This document shows positions 18,097 to 24,164 of a DNA stretch of 24,164 bases, piece after piece; position 1 is the stretch's first letter, and every line of letters starts with the position of its first letter. Origin of the DNA: CAZMRW01 sp964568805 (lineage in GTDB: Bacteria > Pseudomonadota > Gammaproteobacteria > Methylococcales > Methylomonadaceae); assembly GCA_964568805.1 (NCBI GenBank), contig CAZMRW010000072.1, forward strand, positions 1 to 24,164. Reading direction: 5' to 3'. The notes under the pieces are model-generated. The model had not been told where the DNA came from. It searched no databases and worked only from the letters and a program-made list of their open reading frames with translations. Position numbers and translations under genes: made by a program.

Positions 18097-18846
18097 ATGA
18101 CTAGAGAAGAAATTTACGATTTGCTAATCACTTGTCTTCCCTCTCAATTGACAGCCATATCGGTACGTCTGGATTTGAATTCCGCTTATCTTCCTGCATC
18201 AAATGAAGCTATCGCGGTACGAGCAGAGGCGATTTTGAAGCTGGCTGAACAAAAATTCGGTTCGCTGGAAATATTGGAAGAGGTTCTTAATCGTGTCTTT
18301 GGCCGGCCGGTGATTAAACGGTCAATTCCCGCCAGTTTGCCGGTTACGGAAAAGCGATTTTTACCGGCGACTGAAAATCAAATCGACTCGTCGGTCAATG
18401 TCTTTATCAGCTACGCCCATTCGTCTCCGGATCACAAGCAAACTGTTTACGATCTGATTGAAGTATTGCGGTTAAAGGGACTCAATGTGCTGGCTGATAC
18501 CGACGTTTCAACTCCCCAGGGACCGACCGAAGGCTGGCCAAAATGGATGAAATCGCAATTGGAAAAAGCAAATTGGGTGTTGCTCTATTTTGACGATGTT
18601 TATCGTCGCCGTTTTGATGGTGTTGAAAAACCGGGCATAGGGCGCGGTGCCTCTTGGGAAACCACCATCATCGCTCATGAACTTTATTCGGCACAAGCCA
18701 AAAACACGCGTTTCATTCCGCTCTTACCCGATGGAGCTGACGACAAGCTCATTCCTCTTGAACTTTCGGGTGCGACTTTTTATCGCATTCCCAGTCAGGC
18801 GAAGGAACTCGCCGCACTTCTTGCCCAGGGCGGCAAGCCGGTATGA
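18097..18846 (+). CDS. effector-associated (Death-like) domain fused to SEFIR/TIR-like domain
   Basis: A 249-residue cytoplasmic protein. Residues 5-69 form a small helical domain of the effector-associated or bacterial Death-like type, with the pattern YDLL, LPSQ, YLP, AEAILKLAEQKFG and VLNRVF. A linker leads to a SEFIR domain (about 99-210): VNVFISYAHSSPDHK opens it, then DLIEVLRLKGLNVLAD, GWPKWMKSQLEKANWVLLYF, VYRRRF and GASWETTIIAHELY, with Trp187-Glu188 in the position typical of the family. SEFIR belongs to the STIR (TIR-related) superfamily of signalling or effector domains; whether this copy degrades NAD is not visible. AAAGGA lies 9 nt before the ATG. It is followed by a gene with a related adaptor domain, which suggests the two proteins meet through these domains. 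Two dyads upstream may control it. Confidence 0.85.
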   Translation: MTREEIYDLLITCLPSQLTAISVRLDLNSAYLPASNEAIAVRAEAILKLAEQKFGSLEILEEVLNRVFGRPVIKRSIPASLPVTEKRFLPATENQIDSSVNVFISYAHSSPDHKQTVYDLIEVLRLKGLNVLADTDVSTPQGPTEGWPKWMKSQLEKANWVLLYFDDVYRRRFDGVEKPGIGRGASWETTIIAHELYSAQAKNTRFIPLLPDGADDKLIPLELSGATFYRIPSQAKELAALLAQGGKPV

Positions 18847-18908
18847 TTGACCGTGCATATTGGATGCTGTAATGACATAAAATCGAATTTCATGTGAGAG
18901 TATGAACC

Positions 18909-20093
18909 ATGTTAGCTAAAACCGATAAAGCCATCGAGTATGAGAAGCTGATGGATTTGACGCCCAGTCAAAAGGCGCATTTAGTCATGCTGCTGAACCT
19001 GAAAAAGGAACACATACCCGAAGAGACCTCGGCAATCGTCAGCGAACACATCTTAACTCTAACGCAGCAGCAATACGGCGAAGATTGGAAGTCGACCATA
19101 GATGTCGCTCTTAACACAGTACTTAAAGATACACGGGGATATTTTGAGAGAAAACTTGGTCACATCAGTGATTTTCTTGTTGATCCGCCTGAACCGGTAC
19201 AAATTTCGAAAGGACACAAAGGTACCGTTAAACAGCTTCGGGAAGCCCTTAAAAAGCGTGACAGACTCGAAGAACCTCAGCTTATAAAGGTAAAGGGTAC
19301 CTTGTTTCCTGCTGCGCTATTGAGTGCAGGCTGGTGGGAGAGCGTACGGACAGAAGTCAAAATAAATTGGCAAAGCGAACTTAAGGGGCTTCAGCAATGG
19401 CTTTTTGAAGGGTTCGATTTATGGGCGCCTTCATGGGATATCTCCTGGGATTTTGAAGACACTGGGCAGGGTGCGAAACCGTACTATATTGCGCAACTGA
19501 CCGATGGCGATGAGGCAGACTCGCTGGCGGTCATTATTCCGCCCAAACTCGCCAGGGTCTGGCGGGAAAAATTTTTGAAGAGCTGGGGCGGCCTTGAAGT
19601 CGAAATCACAGGGATACTGGGCCATCGGTGCCAAGCTCGAAAGGAATTTCAGGAGAGCGCACCGTTTAAGGGACAAGCACAGGATTATTGTGTCTGGCTC
19701 AAAGATGATGACGAACATTGCACTATAGTGGAAAGCATCGAACGCACCGATCTTTATTCAGGATATCTCTGGAAATGCCTGATTCCGAGACAATGGCTGG
19801 AGGAAAATGATTTAATAGGATTGGGTCAAGTGTACATGGTTTGGGAGCATACGAATTTCGCTGCAAAAGAAGCGCTCAAGTACAATCTGTCATCGCTTGA
19901 TCACAAAGTATCTCAAATTGCAAAGCTGCATCGCAAACATGGCGGTCTTGTCCTGTTGCAAAAATCGCACGGAGTATTGGTTCCGGGAGATCCGCTATGG
20001 CCGGTCGAGGACTTCTATAAGCTCCTGCTCCGTGAGAAAGTAAAGAAACCTGCCGGGCTATTGAACAATGATCGCCCGCATTCGAAATCTTAG
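18909..20093 (+). CDS. related effector-associated domain fused to an unrecognised ~300-residue region
   Basis: A 394-residue protein. Residues 10-73 align with the adaptor domain of the preceding gene: YEKL, TPSQ, LNL, HIP, HILTLTQQQYG and ALNTVL fall in register, and the segment from PSQ to the Pro aligns without gaps over 19 residues with six identities (P, S, Q, L, L, P). The rest is unfamiliar: rich in Trp, Lys, Asp and Glu, with GWWESVRTEVKINW near 143-156, a WDISWDFED segment, a beta-like stretch RVWREKFLKSWGGLEVEITG, and a mainly helical end. I see no protease, NTPase, nuclease or membrane motif. By analogy with adaptor-linked conflict systems it could be the sensor or partner of the SEFIR protein. 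It starts 62 bp after it, with GAGAG about 8 nt before the ATG. Confidence 0.8.
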   Translation: MLAKTDKAIEYEKLMDLTPSQKAHLVMLLNLKKEHIPEETSAIVSEHILTLTQQQYGEDWKSTIDVALNTVLKDTRGYFERKLGHISDFLVDPPEPVQISKGHKGTVKQLREALKKRDRLEEPQLIKVKGTLFPAALLSAGWWESVRTEVKINWQSELKGLQQWLFEGFDLWAPSWDISWDFEDTGQGAKPYYIAQLTDGDEADSLAVIIPPKLARVWREKFLKSWGGLEVEITGILGHRCQARKEFQESAPFKGQAQDYCVWLKDDDEHCTIVESIERTDLYSGYLWKCLIPRQWLEENDLIGLGQVYMVWEHTNFAAKEALKYNLSSLDHKVSQIAKLHRKHGGLVLLQKSHGVLVPGDPLWPVEDFYKLLLREKVKKPAGLLNNDRPHSKS

Positions 20094-20098
20094 GAGGT
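20091..20098 (+). promoter_or_regulatory. strong ribosome binding site overlapping a stop codon
   Basis: TAGGAGGT matches the anti-Shine-Dalgarno sequence perfectly and ends 3 nt before the ATG at 20102. Its TAG is the stop codon of the preceding gene, so terminating ribosomes can pass directly to the monooxygenase gene. This is the best ribosome binding site in the window. Confidence 0.75.
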
Positions 20099-20101
20099 AC
20101 C

Positions 20102-20404
20102 ATGGTCGTTATCGTATTTCGCACCCGGCTCAAACCCGGTGCACAGCTCGAAAAAATGGCACAGGTAGGCGCGCGCATGTACGAAATCGCATCCGCCATG
20201 CCCGGCTATCTCTCTTACAAGGATTTTGCGGCAGAGGACGGGGAGAACGTCTCGATCATTGAATTTGAGTCTCTCGAAACGCTCGAGGCCTGGCGCGAGC
20301 ACCCTGAACATAAAATAGCGCAGCAACAGGGGCGGGATGAGTTTTTTTCCGAGTACCATGTGCAAATCTGCACACCCGTTCGTGATTATAGTTTTACAAG
20401 CTGA
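20102..20404 (+). CDS. antibiotic biosynthesis monooxygenase (ABM) domain protein
   Basis: A 100-residue protein with a dimeric alpha-beta barrel (ferredoxin-like) fold. Pattern: an opening strand VVIVFRTRLKPG, helix EKMAQVGARMYEIA, the MPGYLSYKDF strand, then SIIEFESLETLEAWREHPEH and QQQGRDEFFSEYHVQICTP. The Trp in AWREHPEH and the central Phe and Tyr residues are typical of ABM proteins, which act as cofactor-free or heme-binding monooxygenases or as stress-related proteins. It starts 8 bp after the adaptor-domain gene with a perfect ribosome binding site, so it is very likely on the same transcript. Whether it belongs functionally to that pair or is an ordinary downstream gene cannot be judged from one genome. 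A hairpin follows it. Confidence 0.85.
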   Translation: MVVIVFRTRLKPGAQLEKMAQVGARMYEIASAMPGYLSYKDFAAEDGENVSIIEFESLETLEAWREHPEHKIAQQQGRDEFFSEYHVQICTPVRDYSFTS

Positions 20405-20456
20405 AACAGCTTTTCATCCGCAACAGAAGCGGACCCGTTTAAAAATCCATAGAATG

Positions 20457-20491
20457 GCGCAGTCCCGGGTTTGTTAGCTCGCGGACTGCGC
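20457..20491 (+). terminator. hairpin after the monooxygenase gene
   Basis: A perfect 9-bp GC-rich stem, GCGCAGTCC (20457-20465) with GGACTGCGC (20483-20491), has a 17-nt loop. It lies about 50 bp past the stop codon. No clear T run follows, so it may stabilise the transcript end rather than be a full intrinsic terminator. Confidence 0.5.
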
Positions 20492-20626
20492 TATTGGATC
20501 ACGACACATCTTAGGCATTAAACATGGCCAGCGACGAATATTTTTTTGATGCGCCGTAAACAGAAAGTGGTTTACGCCGGTAGTCCGGACAGGACCGGCT
20601 GTCGCTATGCTCTAAACCAACATGCC

Positions 20627-21403
20627 ATGAAACATCATCTGCGTTCTACTCCCCGCCAATATGAACATACCGCCGAATTCCGTTTTTATGGAGAACTGAA
20701 CGACTTTCTGCAGCAGGATCGGCGGAAACAAACCTTGCCGTATCGTTTCAACGGCAATCCGGGAATCAAGGACCCAATCGAGGTCTTCGGCGTACCGCAT
20801 ACCGAAGTGGATTTGATTGTCGTCAATGGCGAGTCCGTCGGCTTTGACTACAAATTGCAAAACGCCGACCGGGTTGCGGTATTCCCGGTATTCAAAGGCA
20901 TCGATATTACCTCGGTCGTCAAGTTACGCGACAATCCGTTGCGTAAAATCGCCTTTGTCGTCGACGTCAATCTGGGAAAACTGGCCAGATTGTTGCGCTT
21001 GCTCGGCTTCGATACGCTCTTCGCCAATTCATACAGCGACCAGGAAATTACCGGGATTTCAGTAAACCAGAAACGCATCATCCTGACCCGTGACAGGCGC
21101 CTGTTGTATGCAAAGGCCATCACGCACGGCTACTGGGTGCGTGCGGTCATTCCGAAGTTGCAGTTGGAGGAAGTCATCGCACGCTTCGATTTGGGCGAAC
21201 AGACCAGGCCATTTCATCGCTGTACGGCCTGTAACGGCTTGATTGATTCCGTTGAAAAACAGCAGGTCCTTGACCTGCTGGAGCCGAAAACCAAAAAGTA
21301 TTACGACATTTTTTATCGTTGCCTGGATTGCGGCAAGATCTATTGGCAAGGTTCACATATCGATCATATTAAAAAACGCTTTGCCCTCTATTTGCGAGAG
21401 TAA
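20627..21403 (+). CDS. Mut7-C RNase domain protein with N-terminal ubiquitin-like domain
   Basis: A 258-residue protein from the ATG at 20627. Residues about 15-90 match the Mut7-C ubiquitin domain (AEFRFYGELNDFL, then GIKDPIEVFGVPHTEVDLIVVNG and ADRVAVFPVF). Residues about 107-250 match the Mut7-C RNase domain, a PIN-like nuclease: FVVDVNLGKLARLLRLLGFD with Asp113, a YSDQEI segment, and ILTRDRRLL with Asp156 as a likely catalytic residue. A zinc ribbon follows (Cys199, Cys202, Cys232, Cys235). Starts at 20546 or 20549 would add about 26 residues with no homologous pattern and no ribosome binding site, so I rejected them. The eukaryotic relative Mut-7 is an RNA-silencing exonuclease; the bacterial role is not established. 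Its ubiquitin-like domain sits inside the same chain, as in other bacterial members. Confidence 0.85.
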   Translation: MKHHLRSTPRQYEHTAEFRFYGELNDFLQQDRRKQTLPYRFNGNPGIKDPIEVFGVPHTEVDLIVVNGESVGFDYKLQNADRVAVFPVFKGIDITSVVKLRDNPLRKIAFVVDVNLGKLARLLRLLGFDTLFANSYSDQEITGISVNQKRIILTRDRRLLYAKAITHGYWVRAVIPKLQLEEVIARFDLGEQTRPFHRCTACNGLIDSVEKQQVLDLLEPKTKKYYDIFYRCLDCGKIYWQGSHIDHIKKRFALYLRE

Positions 21404-21451
21404 CTATAAAAGCATTCGAAGCCATCGTTAGGCGGAATTGTTATATTATGG

Positions 21452-23854
21452 TCAGCTATTTGATTTTTTTGGTCGGCTGACAATTTCCTTTTTAATCGTG
21501 GTAAATTGAACCAGCTGTGCTTCAACCAGGCCATTAACGGAGTCCGGCGGATAGTTGCCTTGCTCATTGGCCGCGCCGCTGGTCATACCGGTCAGTAATT
21601 CAAGAGCTTCATCCACGGTTGATATGGCATAGATACTGAATTGCCGGGTTTGGGCCGCATGCACCACATCCCAGCGCAACATCAAATGTTTCAGATTGGT
21701 GGCCGGGATGATCACGCCTTGAGAGCCGGTCAAGCCCTGTTTCGCGCAGATATCGAAGAAGCCTTCGATTTTTTCATTGACGCCCCCGATCGGCTGAACC
21801 TGTCCCAGTTGATTGACTGAACCGGTGATAGCCAAATCCTGCCTTAACGGAACCTGGGCAAGAGAGGATAAAATGGCGCACAATTCCGCCAGGGAAGCGC
21901 TATCGCCGTCGACATGGCCATAAGATTGTTCAAACACCAGGCTGGCCGACAGGGAAAATGGGCTTTTCCGCGCATAGCGGGCGGCAATGAAACTCGAAAG
22001 GATCATCACGCCTTTTGAGTGAATCGCGCCGCCCAGTTCGGTTTCGCGTTCGATATCGATGATCTTGCCGTTGCCAAGCCGGGTGGTTGCGGTGATCCTT
22101 GAAGGCTGGCCAAAACTGAATTCCCCCAGTTGCAATACCGAAAGTCCGTTAACCTGGCCTGTCACTTTGCCGGCGATATCGATCAAAACGGTGCCGCGAT
22201 GTATGTTTTCGTAGAACTTTTCCCTGATTTTATCCAGCCTGCGGATTTTGTTATCGATGGCCTGTTGAACGTCGCTATTGGTAATTTGGGTATGTCCGTT
22301 ATTTTCCGCCCAATAATTGGATTCAGTGATTAAATCCTTGATACTGCGCAATTGGGTTAACAGTTTTTCGGCATCGCCGGCCATTCTGGAACTGTGTTCG
22401 ATGATTCTGGCAACCGCATTCTTGCTGAGTGGTCGTAATTTTTCGCGCCGGGCAAGCGTGGCCAGCAAGCGGGCGTAGTCATGGTTTTTATCTTGTCTGG
22501 AAACCACTTCGTCAAAATCTGCGGCAACCTTGAACAGATCATGAAATTCAGGATCATAAGCGCTTAAAATATAATAAATATAAGGGTCGCCGATAAGGAT
22601 CACCTTCAATTGAAGGGGAATCGGGGCAGGCTCCAGCGACGAAGTGCTGATCAAGCTGAGCGCGCGTTCCAATGATTCAATACGAATCTCGCCGGACTGA
22701 AGGGTTCTTTTGAGGGTTTCCCAGGCGTAGGGTTGAAACAAAAGCTTTTGAGCATCGAGGATAAGATAGCCGCCATTGGCTTTATGCAGCGCTCCCGGCT
22801 TGATCATCGTGAAATCGGTGACTAACGAACCCATGTAGGCCTGGTGGTCAATTCGGCCCAGGAGATTGCTGTAATTGGGGTGATCCTCGAAAATAACCGG
22901 CGCACATCTGGCCTGGCTAAAATCGGCTATCAGATTGACCTGGTACCGTTTGAACGGATTCGGTTCCTGCGGCAATTCCATGAATGAAAGGACTTTTTCA
23001 CTATGCGGAATAAAATCCCGGATATGGTCGATGATATCGTTTTTTACATCATTCAGATAGGCCGGTATGACCTCGTGTTTGGCGTACTTTTCCAGCAGTT
23101 CGTCAATCGAATGATTGACCGCCAGTTCGGCGACTTCCCGGTTGAGAGCTTGCAGTTTGCGTTTTGCTTCCTTGCGCCAGGCGGGGAATTTTTTCAGCAA
23201 TGCCTGCAAACGCCCCTGAAAGTCAAAGATTTTTTTTTCTAATTCGTGTTGCTTGTCTTTATCGAGCTTATTGAAATCGTCGGAATTGATCGGTTGATTG
23301 TTTTCATCGCCGGGCAAAAAAGCGAAACCGGTCGGTGTTTCAGTAAGAATGACATGGGCATTGGCCGCTTCATCCCGTAATTGGCTGAGTTGGTTGATTT
23401 CGCGCTGACGTGAATCATTTTCCAATTCGCCGACTCTGGCACGATACTCGTCGCCATCGAATGCGGCCGGTATCGCCACACTCAGTTCGTCTATCAATCC
23501 TTCCATATCGTCCTGGAATACCCGGCCATGGCCCGGTTCCAGTTTTATTGCCGCAGGTTTTGCCGGATTGCTGAAATTGTTGACATAACACCAGTCTGAC
23601 GGGACGGCCTGCCGGCAGGCTTCATGTTCAGCCAACTGGGTGACCGACGTCAGTTTCCCGGTCCCGGCTGGGGCCATCGCAAAGATATTATATCCGTTTT
23701 GATGAATGCGTATGCCGAATTTGATGGCATCGATGGCGCGTTCCTGGCCGACAGTCATATCGATGTCTTCAAGTTCTTCCGTGGAATCAAATTGAAATTG
23801 TGAGAGGTCGCAAGGTTTATAAAGTTGCGAAGGATCAACCGGTATATTATTCAT
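21452..23854 (-). CDS. Lon-family ATP-dependent protease (LonB/YcbZ-type AAA plus S16 peptidase)
   Basis: An 800-residue cytoplasmic protein. The C-terminal S16 peptidase domain is clear: Ser652 in YGHVDGDSASLAEL and Lys695 in GGVNEKIEGFFD form the Ser-Lys dyad. The N-terminal AAA module opens near VGQERAIDAIKFGI and has a P-loop-like APAGTGKLT (61-69), where the usual Thr or Ser after Lys67 is Leu68. A long coiled-coil insert (about 135-260) follows. The Walker B-like strand HKANGGYLILDAQ (357-369) ends in Asp-Ala rather than Asp-Glu; such changes occur in this Lon subfamily but may mean weak or altered ATPase activity. No membrane segment was seen. It is convergent with the Mut7-C gene, 48 bp apart. 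The ATG start is the only good candidate, with a weak AGAGA before it. Confidence 0.93.
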   Translation of the reverse strand: MNNIPVDPSQLYKPCDLSQFQFDSTEELEDIDMTVGQERAIDAIKFGIRIHQNGYNIFAMAPAGTGKLTSVTQLAEHEACRQAVPSDWCYVNNFSNPAKPAAIKLEPGHGRVFQDDMEGLIDELSVAIPAAFDGDEYRARVGELENDSRQREINQLSQLRDEAANAHVILTETPTGFAFLPGDENNQPINSDDFNKLDKDKQHELEKKIFDFQGRLQALLKKFPAWRKEAKRKLQALNREVAELAVNHSIDELLEKYAKHEVIPAYLNDVKNDIIDHIRDFIPHSEKVLSFMELPQEPNPFKRYQVNLIADFSQARCAPVIFEDHPNYSNLLGRIDHQAYMGSLVTDFTMIKPGALHKANGGYLILDAQKLLFQPYAWETLKRTLQSGEIRIESLERALSLISTSSLEPAPIPLQLKVILIGDPYIYYILSAYDPEFHDLFKVAADFDEVVSRQDKNHDYARLLATLARREKLRPLSKNAVARIIEHSSRMAGDAEKLLTQLRSIKDLITESNYWAENNGHTQITNSDVQQAIDNKIRRLDKIREKFYENIHRGTVLIDIAGKVTGQVNGLSVLQLGEFSFGQPSRITATTRLGNGKIIDIERETELGGAIHSKGVMILSSFIAARYARKSPFSLSASLVFEQSYGHVDGDSASLAELCAILSSLAQVPLRQDLAITGSVNQLGQVQPIGGVNEKIEGFFDICAKQGLTGSQGVIIPATNLKHLMLRWDVVHAAQTRQFSIYAISTVDEALELLTGMTSGAANEQGNYPPDSVNGLVEAQLVQFTTIKKEIVSRPKKSNS

Positions 23855-24164
23855 AGAGAAATCTCTGCGTGGACATCATTTTAGTAACGGATATTATTTT
23901 TTACATTAATTTGGAGATTAACCCGATTCATCTCTCAAAACAGCTATGTTCCGGTGTAGAATTAGTGTTAAGCCGACGGGATCAATATGCCGTTTTCTTT
24001 CCATTCGTTTTGATTACTATTGATCCGGCCGATTTGCCCTTTACAGGAACGGACATTCCATGGATGACAGGTTCATTAGTCAGTATTGTATGCAGGCTTT
24101 TTTTTTATTAATAGTTAATTTTAATTGTGCATTTGATTTTCACTCAATAAACTTCAAAACATTG
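23855..24164. other. AT-rich upstream region of the Lon-family gene
   Basis: No gene is supported in the last 310 bp. The open frame at 23869-24111 plus lacks a ribosome binding site and runs antisense to the expected promoter region. A minus-strand TAATAT lies about 40 bp before the Lon start but the matching -35 is 19 bp away (TTAATC), so the promoter is only a weak candidate. A heat-shock promoter pattern was not seen. Confidence 0.35.

Noticed and set aside
20524..20559. Eleven-codon ORF (MASDEYFFDAP) before the Mut7-C gene
   Set aside because: There is no ribosome binding site and no sign of conservation that can be judged here.
23869..24111. Plus-strand ORF of 80 codons near the right edge
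   Set aside because: It lacks a ribosome binding site, is AT-rich with low-complexity hydrophobic residues, and occupies the expected promoter region of the Lon-family gene.

Overview
The window looks like chromosome of a gammaproteobacterium, and the housekeeping genes read most like a methanotroph of the Methylococcales. That placement is inferred from protein style and gene content; no search was run and there is no rRNA in the window. Conserved blocks alternate with stretches that look like accessory DNA.

Left part (1-8500): a glyoxalase-like VOC gene whose start is broken or misread; a multi-pass membrane protein with an intrinsic terminator; a class I aspartate aminotransferase with a good sigma-70 promoter, divergent from uvrB. 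Past uvrB lie a pair of inverted DnaA-box sequences and a strong hairpin, then an orphan secreted protein, a SEC-C zinc protein with a 16-bp palindrome over its promoter, a decayed serine resolvase and a small LexA-type winged-helix protein.

Middle part (8500-17800): a tripartite RND efflux operon on the minus strand (membrane fusion lipoprotein, HAE1-type pump, outer-membrane lipoprotein) with no regulator beside it. Beyond it is about 3 kb of mostly decayed DNA: a small hypothetical ORF, two overlapping frames without a normal start codon, and a catalytic fragment of a lytic transglycosylase.

Right part (17800-24164): the most interesting unit. Two adjacent genes carry related N-terminal alpha-helical adaptor (effector-associated or bacterial Death-like) domains. 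The first has a C-terminal SEFIR/TIR-like domain, the second a C-terminal region of about 300 residues that I do not recognise. This layout fits an adaptor-coupled conflict or immune system, with one protein as effector and the other as possible sensor. A small ABM-fold monooxygenase gene follows 8 bp later with a perfect ribosome binding site that uses the preceding stop codon. Two dyad-symmetric sites precede the pair. The window closes with a Mut7-C type RNase gene and, on the other strand, a large Lon-family protease with an unusual P-loop.
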